Shown in pieces: positions 1-9,843 of a DNA stretch of 20,586 nucleotides (its first letter is position 1; the number at the start of each line of letters is the position of its first letter). The notes under the pieces are model-generated. The model was not told the origin of the DNA and made no database searches. It saw only the letters and a list, made by a program, of their open reading frames with translations. The position numbers and the translations under genes are program-made. This DNA comes from Coptodactyla brooksi (lineage: Eukaryota > Arthropoda > Insecta > Coleoptera > Scarabaeidae): contig JAWQRM010000667.1 of assembly GCA_033557675.1 (NCBI GenBank), forward strand, positions 1-20,586, given 5' to 3'.

Positions 1-26
1 GGCGCGCTAACACTACATACACCCTC

Positions 27-28
<2 letters not shown>

Positions 29-74
<46 letters not shown>
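29..74. repeat. (TA)n microsatellite
   Basis: An almost pure alternating TA tract of about 45 bases. It directly follows, on the minus strand, the end of the decayed acidic coding fragment at 75-282, so it may have expanded at or near that fragment's 3' breakpoint. Tracts of this kind are prone to length errors in assembly. Confidence 0.95.
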
Positions 75-76
<2 letters not shown>

Positions 77-282
77 ATTATTATTTCTTTTTCTGATGAA
101 ACCTCTTGTTCGAAATTTGTTTCGCTGTTGCTACTTTCCACAGTATTATCTTACACTTTATCTTTATCCTCTTCATTCAAAGGACTCTGTTCATCACTTG
201 CCAACTCTTCGAACCTTCTTATCCAAACCTCTGGATCTGCAGTATGTTGAATGCGAGGTTTTTTGGAATTGGAGTCAGCCAT
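75..282 (-). pseudogene. Decayed acidic protein N-terminus, possibly transposon-derived
   Basis: Reading the minus strand from an ATG at 282-280 gives 43 codons, beginning MADSNSKKPRIQHTADPEVW and continuing with Glu/Asp-rich residues, before a TAA at 153-151. The same frame then stays open to about position 75 and adds another Ser/Glu-rich stretch containing SSNSETNFEQEVSSEKE. One stop codon in an otherwise open frame, with strongly non-random acidic composition, suggests a broken coding region. Short acidic, Ser-rich N-termini followed by a catalytic domain are typical of piggyBac-like transposases, but no catalytic residues are present here, so this is only a guess. It could also be a chance open frame or the first exon of something else. 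Confidence 0.35.
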
Positions 283-299
283 ATTATTATATGAAATGA

Positions 300-3200
300 G
301 CAATAAAGTATCAGCCACGAAATAAATACGTTTGATTAAAAAATCACACCCAATTATAAAATTTTCAATAATTTTTAAAACTCATAGTTTTAATATATAC
401 ATTTTTGTACAAACTCAAAAGACGAACTGTCAACACATAAAACTAAATAAAAGTAACTATGTAACAGAATTTTATAGTATTAAGCACGCAGACACATACA
501 AGCCAAATCCGGATTTTTAAGACATATATTTTATATATTACATCCAACAACTAACCTTTCTGAATCAAAAGAGAAATGCAAGATATTGATTACATCAACT
601 ATGCCACAAATAGAAACTTAAAATGTCGAGTGAACTAAAAACTGTTACACGTTTAGTCGCGTGGTATACAATTGTAGACCAGTCCCGGTTGAATACAAAT
701 AACGCAAATCAGGGTGCTTTTTCGCGGTAGTAAGCGCATTTGGTAGCTAGTCTCAAGTACTACCAACAACTATTCAGCCTTACAGAGGTATAGATAAAAC
801 CTACGAGAGGCTAGTGTTCAAAAAGGAGTGATCGCGATCGTAGACCACGCAACTAACAGAGGTCAGTAATTAGTCTTTCTGTTTCCAACTTCGGTGATAT
901 TTGTATTAACAAATAGTGGTGGTATTTATAATTAACTTTAAATATCATAGAAGGGTTTAAAACAATTTGTTCTTTACAATAAATATTGCGCCGCAATTCT
1001 TAGCAAGCTAGGTAAGAACAGTTATTGTCTGTTCAGTGCACAAACTAATATATTATATTTCAAAACAATTACATTTAACTTTTTTTTTGTTCCAATAACT
1101 GTAGTTATGTCCTGATGATAATAATAATTAAAAATATTAATCAAAATTTAAATAATAGTCACATAATAAAGTAATAACAGATTATGCTAGTAAATGTACA
1201 TCCATTTAAGATTGTAAAATGATGCGATAGTTTTCCTTTGTAATTCTTAGAACTACGAAATTCTTAGTATATCCAGAAAAGGTAATGTGTCATGATTTTC
1301 CATCCGTATGTTTCAATATTAGTACAAATATGAGCCATTTAGCATAAGCATAAATAACAAAATTTGATTTTTCAAAAGACTATTATTTGGTTTACATTCT
1401 TATAAAGTTTACAATTTAATTTCTTAACCGTTCAAAACTTTCTATACCCATTCTTCCCACCCTTGAACATTAACTTCAACAAAAATTAATTAAGCTTTCA
1501 TCTGTTACAATCGTTTGTGTTTATCGCCACTTGATATTCTCGAATTTTACTGAAAACCATTTCAAAAGTGGGGTCCATTTGAGATCTAGGGTAGATAAAA
1601 TACGCGGCGCCTACTGAGAACGTTAAGTTCCGACTTTCAATTACCTTTTATCCCTGCTCTAGACTTCACGTTGACTTTAAAGTTTAGCTGCCTTCTTATA
1701 ATTTCAACCCATCCACTAACATTGAATTTTATTTTTTTAAACTTTTCCTTTTAAAGAGACTTTTCTTAAATTCTCTTTTTTTTAAACAACGTACTCTTTG
1801 AGATCTCACTAATTACGATTGTGTCAGTAATGATAGGGTTTCAACATAGCTATTCCTTACCATTACGTAATGTATTGAACCCATAGAGAGACATTTCTAT
1901 AAAGATAAATTAACAAAACTATTGGTTATCTATAACAAATTTCTTCTATGTTTCTGATATGAAAGAACGAAAAACTTCACTAACCGTTCAGTAATCTTCT
2001 ATGGATATTGTGCCATCAATATGACAATATTAGTATATACTCTATTACTCTGTATTGTAGACATTGTATTTTACGGAATTTTGTAATAGACTCTTTCACT
2101 GCTAAGTGGTGTTGGCGGAACATTCTGAACATTCTGGATTTCTCTGGGATAAAAATCGCAGACCTACAATCACTTTAATGTACAGCAATTATATCATCTA
2201 ACCATTTAACGATTAAATAATTACTTTTTAAAAGTAAAAGGTTAAACCGCCTACGTATTGTTCTAAACATTCATTACTTTTCATGCTATTTCATTCCATT
2301 GAAATCTGAATTGACTGTTCCTGTCTAAATTGTGGATTTGTAACATTTGGTTTCGTATCAAAGTTAAGCAATTGTTATCACTTAACAAAAGGATGAACCT
2401 TTCATCACTTGTCACTCTCAATGATGCTCGAATCGTCAGCCAAACGCCAAGCAGTTAGTTTTCTGTTTCGGTTTAGCGGTAACAATTGCTCTTCTTCACT
2501 GTAGTCTATATGTTATCTAGATAGACAGGAGTTATATCATTATATGCTTATGTAACGACCTTACTACTTTTGCTAGCATTTTGTTAAACCTTATTACTTT
2601 TGCTAGCATTTTGTTTGTTAACATTTACATTATGTTAGACATTGTAATTAAATAACAATCAATATGTAACTAATTCAAGAATTCTGTCGATAAAGTATTT
2701 GATGATATATGCTATCAGGAACTGTTAACTAAACTTACAAAATTACGTTACACATATACACACATATAGCGAAATACAGCACCTAAACGATTTGTAGGAA
2801 ATATACATTTTTTGTACCAATCGATACGTTTGTGTATTACTGGCTCTGTCGGAAATATGACTTGATTATTACTAATGTAAGTAAAACGATTTTATATATG
2901 AAACTTGCAACTCGATTAATTATGCACGTAATTTAAATTAAATTTTGATTAATTAAGGATTCGACTTTCTCAATATCGTCTTATGAACAGGTTACAGCCA
3001 TCCTTTACAACGAGATTTTACTTTATTAATGGGAAGAATCCTATAGGAATATCTTCTTCCCACCAATATAACAGGAAATAGCACCATAATTAGGAAGCAT
3101 TAGCAAGAATTTCTCCTGTATGTATGGATTTAAAAATATCGATAAAGCAGGAATGATCCAAATTGATCTCCGACGTCTGAAAGGAATGTTTTTAATTTTG

Positions 3201-4940
3201 GCTCACTTTTCAATAAAATCCTTGGGTTTTCTTCTGCATTTCTTATTTTTATTTGAAAAAACATCACCATATACGTATTTTACTTTCACTATATTACCCT
3301 CGCTCAAATAGTTATATAGTTAAACGAGTTACTGCAAAGTCAGCGATTATTAATAGCACTACGCTAGAACTTTTAAACTTTCCTTCTTTTGTAGTAAACT
3401 CTGTAGGAGTATTTTATTATTCAACCTGTCATTCATGGTTGCTGTACAGAAAATAGTGAAAAACGCAAATGTCTACTATGTTAACGTAGCTTTAATTTCA
3501 ACTGAAAGAATCATATGTCATTTCACGAAAGCGATAATCATTGGAGAAAATCATTTGTCTCATTTTAATTTACACGTAATATGTAAAAGTACCGAGAAGA
3601 TTTTAAAAGTTTGAGCAGTAAATTAATAGCAGTATTGTTTCGAAAACCGTCCTTCTTCAACTACGCTCATAAGTTCTCATTCGCATATTTTTGACATATT
3701 AATTCTAAAGAGATAGTGCAGTTTCTACTTGGAGGATTGGAGAACAGTCGTTTACTGTATAACTTTTATTGCGGTATACATATAACTGGTTTAGATTATT
3801 GAGAGACGGTGTTTCGGTGATAGAAGGTATCGAATAAAATATAACTACTCATTTTAGAATGATTATTCTGTGGATAATGCTTGATCTTTCTTCACGTTTC
3901 TACAAAGCTGCTTCACCCGATATCTAGAGCAGACATGCTGATGGTTTGAACCAGGTCGTGTTGGTGATATGTTGTTGTTAAACTGATACCTAACAATTCC
4001 GAGAATAAGATTTTATATCTGATTTATAATCTAAGTTCGGCTACGCACTGTAAGTGAATTTGGCATTTTACAGTCAGTTTGTTTCTTTTTCGGTGTAAGC
4101 TGAATCTTGATGGTTTGATATCTAAGAAGCTAAAATAAGTATTACAGGTAGATAACTAACTAAATAACTAACCCTTGTGAAGTCTCAGTTAGTTGACTAT
4201 GCGGACTGGGTTTGAAATTGCGGACAGCTTCTTTGCAAACAACTGCTAAACTTGGTATTAATCCCAAGACCTTTTAATTTGTTGCTAAATTTAAGAAGCT
4301 ACGTTCTTGAAACTCTCTGCACGTTCGTAGTTCATTGTGCACTACGTTTTAATAATTAATATATCATAATAAGATATCCTTTCATAATTTTCAGATATTA
4401 CATCATCTCTTTCGCTGTCATTCACATACTTATTATTGAAATAAGAGGTCTTACCGAAATCACGTTTGGTGTTTAGGAATTGTTAAAATTAATACCTTTC
4501 GAAGATACAATATACTCTACATTTCGGGTTATTCGCTAGCTTGTTGTAATACATTTTACTTTTTACTTAGAAGTACACATAATAAATAAAGACATATATA
4601 TTGAGTTAGTGATTTCAAAAAAGTTATAAGGTTTAGAAAAATTAATGGTGTACCATAGATTTCATACACAAAAGACGACGACAATACTACATTTTTATAT
4701 GGCCAAAGCAAAGCCAATTGTTGTAAACAGTTGCAAAATATAGCACTTTGGATACTGTTTGGCTGTATCAAGTCGCCATAGAATGGAGATTCATGGTATT
4801 TTCTAAATACGACAAAAATTCATTATTATCTCTTGTTCAGATGTGTATACCCGACACAGATTTCCAGACAATAACTAATTTTTATCATGTTTACATCTGC
4901 CTTAAATATCCCATACGTACATATGCGTACATATATATAC
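300..4940. other. AT-rich sequence with no recognised gene
   Basis: I read this stretch on both strands and saw no protein family motif. The open frames present are under 75 codons, AT-driven and of low complexity. Small structures include a 30-base tandem duplication at 2559-2618 and a weak inverted pair at 651-668 and 841-857. Between that pair, around 716-760, is a tRNA-like patch with no convincing B box. The best reading is intergenic or deep intronic DNA with old, unrecognisable repeats. Confidence 0.6.
2559..2618. repeat. 30-bp tandem duplication (two units)
   Basis: Two adjacent 30-base units, 2559-2588 and 2589-2618, share the core TTTGCTAGCATTTTGTT and differ at only a few positions. 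The duplication sits in otherwise unique AT-rich DNA and looks like a simple replication-slippage product. Confidence 0.85.
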
Positions 4941-5652
4941 AGGGTGTTTGGTAGAGGGTTTCAAAACGAAACTGGCGGGTTGAGGGATCCACTAGCTACT
5001 TATTACAGGCATAATAACCTAGACTAAAGCTTCATGTTTTTTTAGTATAACTTTTTGTTTTTTTTTAATCTCCGAAATTCATCCTTTAAACTAAAATGAA
5101 AAAAAAACTGTTGGGTGCAACTGTCAAAATGTAATTTTGTTGTAATGTTAAACATTGTAATGTTCAAGTAAAATTGTTGTTTGAAGCAGATAACAACTTG
5201 AAACAAAGTTATGAGCCCACGAAGTTTTAGAAGTAGAGAAAAAAATACTTAAAGGTCAACTTTTCATTGGATTAAAAAAGAAAGTAAATGCGATCGAGTT
5301 CTTCCAATTCTCTGAAAACATCTCCAGTTCATGACGATTCTAACGATATGTCATATGCATTACAAACCTTTTAATAACTTGAATAATTGCATAATTTCTT
5401 CCACCCGATCACATCTGGAGCAATTTCAACTTTTGAGAAAATGACTTGTTTGTTTGTTTTACATATGGATACTCATAACTTTGTTTCAAGTTGTTATCTG
5501 CTTTAAATAACAATTTTACTTTAACATTACAACATTTAACATTACATTTAATATTAAAAAGGCTTTAGTCCAGGTTATTATGCCTGAACTAAGTAGCCAA
5601 TGGACCCCTCAACCCGCCAGTTTCGTTTTGACAACCCTCTACCGAACACCCT
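4941..5652. mobile_element. Fold-back (MITE-like) element with long inverted arms
   Basis: The left arm at 4941-5215 and the right arm at 5472-5652 are imperfect inverted repeats. The outer ends read AGGGTGTTTGGTAGAGGGTT on the left and, on the opposite strand, AGGGTGTTCGGTAGAGGGTT on the right. The innermost 70 bases or so of the arms, including AACTTGAAACAAAGTTATGA, also match closely. The left arm carries about 90 extra bases, so one arm has suffered an indel. The roughly 250-base centre has no coding potential. The flanks are TA-rich, and a TA target duplication one base outside the AGGGTG end (TAC versus TAT) would fit a Tc1/mariner-type non-autonomous element. The microsatellite flanks make any target duplication ambiguous. 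It needs a transposase supplied in trans. Confidence 0.85.
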
Positions 5653-5681
5653 ATATGTATATATATATATATATATATATA
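5653..5681. repeat. (TA)n microsatellite beside fold-back element
   Basis: A TA-alternating tract directly abuts the right end of the fold-back element, and a shorter TA run (4931-4939) abuts its left end. This suggests insertion into, or expansion from, a TA-rich target. Confidence 0.9.
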
Positions 5682-5689
5682 CAGTACGT

Positions 5690-6680
5690 CGTGTAGCTCG
5701 AGAAATCTTTGGGGCGTTAAGTATACTCTACCACTAGAGTAACTATTTATATGACAAGCACAATGAGAGCGGTAAATAATTTTATTAAATAAACTAAATC
5801 TCTGGATGTACCCACCGTTGGGCTTCAGTTGGGTGGAGCCCAAGTGATATGAATATAATGGTGTTGAGCTTTTGTATATCGAAATATACGCTCATTATTC
5901 ACTGTACAACCTCTGCATTATTGCCTGTTAGAATTTAGCCAATTTGAGATAGCGATATCTATTATAAGTATCCGGGGAGAATTCAGCTTATGTCGGCTTC
6001 CATTTGTTCATATTTCTGCATGTCTTCTAACCACTAAAAAATTTAGCGTTACGCGAAGCGATCCTTTCCTACACCAATTCATAGTTACATCAGAACGGAT
6101 ATGTGACAATATAGTAAAAGAATTGCATGAAACCACATGTAAACATTAATTTTAGTTGTTATTGTTCATAATAAATAAAAGTATGATGTGTCATATTGGA
6201 TTAAATAAAAAGTTTATAAAGAACTACAAAGAAATTAATTAAAGCATATTAATAAAAAAATATATAGTAACATAAAGTGCTGGTTTGTGTTTGTGGTCCT
6301 CTAAATTAATATGGGCCTTTGCCTTCTTCCACGAATACCAGGTGTTTTTTCCGGTCAGACAGAACTGACGCAAACCTCCCTCTGGTGCTGTGAGGTTGGT
6401 TATACACATACACGCGAAATTTATGGTGTGAAGTTGACTGCGCCGGTGTCACATTATAACACTCTGATGTGAAATTGGCTGCGCCGTGACTGTGAACCCG
6501 TAAAATTAGCCAAAACACCAAATGACCTTGTACGGTGTTTTTATACCCCCCTACTTGAAAGCCTGTCAATACACTACACTGAAATACTAACACTATCGTA
6601 AGTTAGGAAATAACTCTTAAATCTTTAAGGTCGGTAGTAGTAGGGTTAAAATCTTTAATAACTGGTTCAAATCAAAACGT
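5690..6680. other. Unassigned interval with a GC-richer internally repeated island
   Basis: No coding region is convincing. On the minus strand at about 5688-5745 there is a weak tRNA-like patch containing CTCTAGTGGTAGAGTATAC, which resembles a polymerase III A box and D arm; a clear B box is missing. The segment at about 6300-6600 is richer in G+C and has two near-copies of one motif, GTGAAGTTGACTGCGCCG and GTGAAATTGGCTGCGCCG, about 47 bases apart. A 95-codon minus-strand open frame there shows no known motif and is probably accidental. Confidence 0.5.
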
Positions 6681-6688
6681 TTGTAATT

Positions 6689-7006
6689 ATTCCGACCGAC
6701 ATGCCGTTCGAGTTCAAACAACTTCAATTTCCAATATGCCTTCCGTTCGCTATAACTATCAATCATGGCTAATCTTTGTAAGTGTGCGGTTTGAGTTTAG
6801 AAAACAGTTGCTTCTCTCATGGGCAATTATACGTCGGATGCTCTAGAGTCGGTAAACCGTCTTATCTTTATGTTTACGCAGAAAACAGACAAACAGAAAA
6901 CAGACAAATAGTCCATCTAGATTTAAAGACTGAATGTTTTTCACATGGCCAATTACATATCGCATGTTCTAGAGTCGGTAGGTTCTTTCTTTTTCGTTTC
7001 ATATGA
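6689..7006 (+). pseudogene. Helitron Rep/helicase C-terminus, decayed, with internal duplication
   Basis: Reading from 6689 the frame gives IPTDMPFEFKQLQFPICL, then CGLSLENSCFSHGQLYVGCSR and VGKPSYLYVYAENRQ. These are the closing motifs of the Pif1-like helicase domain of Helitron transposons: the PFEFKRLQFP-like block and the final CFSHGQLYVACSRVG block that contributes to NTP hydrolysis and DNA binding. Two in-frame TAA codons at 6770-6772 and 6779-6781 replace conserved residues, and the family's lysine-alanine-glutamine-glycine stretch before them is shortened. A second copy of the final motif, CFSHGQLHIACSRVG, follows in the same frame 126 bases downstream, so the end of the gene has been duplicated in tandem. 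A 14-base repeat (AAAACAGACAAACA) lies between the copies. The rest of the Rep/helicase protein is absent. It is non-functional. Confidence 0.88.
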
Positions 7007-7037
7007 GCCGCAGCAACCCGTGGTCGGATTTAGCTAG
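7007..7037 (+). mobile_element. Helitron 3' terminus (CTAG end)
   Basis: Straight after the stop codon of the helicase relic lie GCCGCAGCAACCCGTGGTCG and then a CTAG at 7034-7037 followed by T. Helitrons end in CTRR about ten bases after a short hairpin and insert between A and T. The CTAG|T fits this, and the GC-rich stretch just before it is in the right place for the hairpin, although only a 3-bp stem (CCG/CGG) is left. I infer that this is the true element end and not a chance CTAG, because coding sequence of another element begins at once on the other side. Confidence 0.65.
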
Positions 7038-7038
7038 T

Positions 7039-7703
7039 TTATGATATAATGTTGCTATAATAGCATCCTCAATTTTCTTAACACTACTACTATTATTTCG
7101 GATAGCATTGCTATAACATTTTGGTAATTCACCATTTCCAATCTTCGAATTTTGCTACTTCCTCAGATATTACCGACTGCATTACTAATATTACTAAGCT
7201 CGATGCAGCGTTACGCATTCCTTTGACAAATGCATCATAAGAGCGCCGAACTAAAGTTTCAGGTAAATTCACAAGGCTGCAACACATTGTTACGTTAATG
7301 TATCCAATACCTAAATACTTAAAAAGGGCTATCATTTTTGAATTCATTGCATAAACGGCATTTACTGTATGCATATGATACGTCAAGAGGAATGAATGAA
7401 TTTTCTTCATCGTTTTTGTACGATATTTTAATTTGAAAACCAAGTCCGCGATATTGGACCTTTCTCGAACTCAATCTCTTCTTTACACTCTTTGCTCAAA
7501 ACTAAAGAAGTAATGGTAGAGAAAACTGCAATAAATTCGATTATTTCCAAGTTTATCTCAGGAGAAACTTGGTAAGAAAATTGGACATTACTATTCAATT
7601 TCTTTTTTCGATGACGAAGGACCTGAGTCTTCTACAGTGCCGATTTCCATAAAACCTGCGCTTCTTTAGCTTTCGCGCCTGGCTCTTGCTATCCGTTCTC
7701 GGT
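7039..7703 (-). pseudogene. Mutator-like (MULE) transposase relic with internal deletion
   Basis: The minus strand carries an open frame at 7443-7129 with NAVYAMNSKMIALFKYLGIG followed by VTMCCSLVNLPETLVRRSYD and FVKGMRNAASSL. This pattern matches the N-terminal third of the Mutator-like transposase domain found in many insect genomes (an IN.R...AMR.LGVG...I..FC..M+LP pattern). Upstream, up to about 7703, other frames give KSQARKLKKRRFYGN and a hydrophobic and acidic stretch that fits the start of the same family, so frameshifts are present. Downstream, in a shifted frame, about 7128-7045 reads ELPKCYSNAIRNNSSSVKK and then IEDAIIATLYHK. This resembles a much later block of the family (YYG.AIR.N....M..A+.A...H). 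The middle of the protein, with the catalytic acidic residues, is therefore missing. The relic ends against the Helitron terminus. Confidence 0.72.
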
Positions 7704-7992
7704 ATTTGATTCATAATTCACTAAATTCAACTTACATATATATTTAAAAGTATGCGGCGTACTTCCTATTGACTGCTCAAAATCCATTGCCCATTTTTGA
7801 TTTGGTTATCTTTTTGAATCTGGTGACAGGTCCAGCAGGTCTAATGTAACGACAGGTCTAGTAAGGTGTTAACACGCGATACTCTCAGCAAATACATACA
7901 TTTTCGAATGGATTTTGAATACATTTTTGGATTTTGACTACATTTGAAAATGAAATACAGGGAATTCAAAATTTAACTACCTAGTCCCCTTA
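7704..7992. other. No recognised feature
   Basis: AT-rich spacer between the Mutator-like relic and the non-LTR retrotransposon. A short imperfect repeat of GACAGGTCCA / GACAGGTCTA lies around 7825-7862. No coding potential is visible. Confidence 0.5.
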
Positions 7993-9043
7993 AAAATGAA
8001 AACTTCTTCTTCTTGTTCTATATCTTCCCCTGAATGCTTCACAGCGTAGGGGGGACACAGTAAATGCACGTCACGACAATCTGTAACAAGCAATCCTCAT
8101 CATTTCTTTCATATTCTTTCCTCTTCTTCTCCCAAGCTCCTTTACATACTTCTCGAAGATTAAGCGAGGTCTTCCGACAGGGCGTTTTCCTTCTGGCTTA
8201 GCTTCCATAAATTGCTTAGGCTTTCTTTCCTCTGTCATACAAGTGACATGCCCGAACCATTTCAATTGCTTGCTCTCCATTCTCTGTTGGATTAATGCTT
8301 GACCGAGTTTTTCTCTGATGCGATTATTTCGTACACAGTCTCTTCGTGTTTTCCTTGCTATTCTTTTTAGGCATTTCATTTCCGCTGCTGTTATTCTGCT
8401 AACCTCCCTAGTTGTCACTGGCCAGCTTTGGGCGCCATAGAGGAGGGTAGGTTCGATTATTGCTCGAAAAATCTGCAGTTTTGTTTTTGTTTTTACTTCG
8501 CGTTTACCAAAAATCGTTTGGTTTAGTTGGTAGTAAAAATTGTTTACTATTTTGATACGATTAAGTGTTTCCTGGTGAATTTTGCCGCACTGATGGAAAA
8601 CTGTACCCAGATGTTCAATATTTGATACCTGTTCTAGTTGCCGGTTGTTGCATAATATGGAGATTTTGGATACTTGCTTCTCAGTTCTTGCTACTTGCAT
8701 GACCTTTGTTTTGTTCACATTTACGGTCATTCCTTTGTATCCCAATATTTCTGTCTACTCGTCTACTGCTTGCTGTAGTTTTTGAGTTATATCTGCAATA
8801 AGAACGACGTCGTCCGCGTATACCAGCTCTGAGCGTAAATCGGCCTTAGGTTCCAGTTTCCTATCTTAGTTAAATGGGTCCTTCTCTTGCAGATTTTTAT
8901 TATTTCATCCATAAATGCTACAAATAGGAATGGGCTAAGTGAGTCTCCCTCTTTTACACATGCTTCCATATTGAACGTATCCGACATCTCTCCATCCAGA
9001 CGTACAGCACCTTCCACCCGTGCGTCAAAATGAAAATGAAAAC
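7993..9043 (-). mobile_element. 5'-truncated non-LTR retrotransposon (LINE), RTE-like
   Basis: The insertion runs on the minus strand from about 9026 (5' truncation point) to about 8004 (3' end). On the minus strand its 3' end is a short (AAG)n tail; a simple-repeat tail instead of poly(A) is a trait of RTE-type LINEs. The 11-base sequence AAAATGAAAAC occurs at both edges, at 7993-8003 and 9033-9043, and is a plausible target-site duplication. The right edge has a second, overlapping AAAATG, so the exact boundary may shift by a few bases. Only the reverse transcriptase end and the C-terminal region are present; the endonuclease and the first part of the RT are missing, as expected for target-primed insertion that stopped early. 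The clade call is tentative. Confidence 0.8.
8071..9026 (-). pseudogene. Reverse transcriptase C-terminal fragment of the LINE
   Basis: From about 9026 the minus strand encodes the RT palm: VRLDGEMSDTFNMEACVKEG, then GDSLSPFLFVAFMDEIIK (RT motif B). A one-base frameshift lies near 8825-8850, because the next motif, VYADDVVLIADITQ with the catalytic YADD at 8820-8809, is in another frame. A TAG at 8757-8755 then replaces a probable glutamine codon. The frame continues open through KTKVMQVAR, IEPTLLYGAQSWPVTTRE, LKWFGHVTCM and GKRPVGRPRLIF to a TGA at 8073-8071. The order (YADD, then LYGAQ.W, then KW.GHV, then G.RP.GRPR) is the standard C-terminal layout of insect endonuclease-reverse-transcriptase LINE proteins. 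With no N-terminus, a frameshift and a stop, it cannot make an active enzyme. Confidence 0.9.
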
Positions 9044-9177
9044 AGAACAGTAAAATATGTGTGTTGCAATGTTTTCGATAAGTTTTTTATGTTTAATTGA
9101 ATAATATTGTATCGTCCTAAATTAACAATTATGCACTCTTACGTAACTATTCAGGCCGCATCGTAATGCTCACAATA
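9044..9177. other. Spacer between LINE and pogo-like element
   Basis: Short AT-rich segment separating the LINE's right target-site copy from the first sequence shared by the two ends of the next transposon. No feature recognised. Confidence 0.4.
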
Positions 9178-9195
9178 GAACACAGGCACCCAACA

Positions 9196-9612
9196 CTGGG
9201 GGGTGAAGTGCTCTATCGGCAAGACAACCCTTCGTTATTTGCTTTAATATCTTCAAAACTGTAAGATATATCAGAAAAAAGTTAGGATAAATATTTAACT
9301 GTGTTTTAGTAGTACTAAAGGATAACGAAAGTAGCTTTCTTCTCACAATTATTGTTTACCAGCAACAACCCCCACCCCCCCATATTTATACCAAATTTGA
9401 AGATTTTTATTTGCTAAAAAATATAAGAAGTTATGCACAACTCATCCATATATATTAAACATGCCAAAAATTAACACAATTTACACAAAAAGCACCGAAT
9501 TGAAACAAAACTCAAAAGGTGAGAATTTAGATGAATAGTATTGTATGGGTGCTGCCTCTGGTCGACCACCTAAACCTTTATCAAAACTAAATTTGACAAC
9601 TAAAAAAAGGAA
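9196..9612 (+). repeat. Left inverted arm of the pogo-like element
   Basis: This arm pairs with 11552-11962. Reading inward on the plus strand, its last 63 bases (from 9548) encode GAASGRPPKPLSKLNLTTKK, an AT-hook-like, basic protein segment. The matching place in the right arm, reading inward on the minus strand, encodes GIVPGLPPKPLPKLKLTVKE in the same frame. The arm is therefore not purely non-coding: it carries a copy of what looks like the start of a coding region. It also contains a run of C's (ACCCCCCAC-like, about 9368-9380) absent from the other arm. Confidence 0.82.
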
Positions 9613-9806
9613 TACGTAATTCTAATACTTAACCACTAGTTTTGCAATGTACAATGATGATTAAAACGATATTGATAGACAATTACAATACCAGTGGTAC
9701 AAGACGCGACTGGCTATTCATTAAATTTATTAGACTGGCTATTTACCGGCCAACAAAACTTAGCTCATGGGCAGCGCATTTGAATGTATCAACAGAACTC
9801 TATTTT

Positions 9807-9843
9807 AAAAAGAGATCAAAGATCCAGTCTTTGATCTCTTTTT
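9807..9843. repeat. Perfect 16-bp hairpin
   Basis: AAAAAGAGATCAAAGA at 9807-9822 is followed by a 5-base loop (TCCAG) and its exact complement at 9828-9843. The stem lies inside the pogo-like element between the left arm and the 3' end of the transposase relic. As RNA on either strand it would form a stable stem-loop ending in a U-rich run. A perfect stem in otherwise decayed DNA suggests a recent origin. Confidence 0.9.

Noticed and set aside
651..857. A small MITE bounded by GTTTAGTCGCGTGG and CCACGCAACTAAC
   Set aside because: The inverted match is short and imperfect, target duplication is absent, and the tRNA-like patch inside lacks a B box.
5589..5843. 84-codon minus-strand open frame
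   Set aside because: It runs through the fold-back terminus and the (TA)n tract (Ile-Tyr repeats), so it is not a real coding region.
6306..6593. 95-codon minus-strand open frame as a gene
   Set aside because: No recognisable domain, and its sequence includes a DNA-level repeat; more likely an accident of the GC-richer island.
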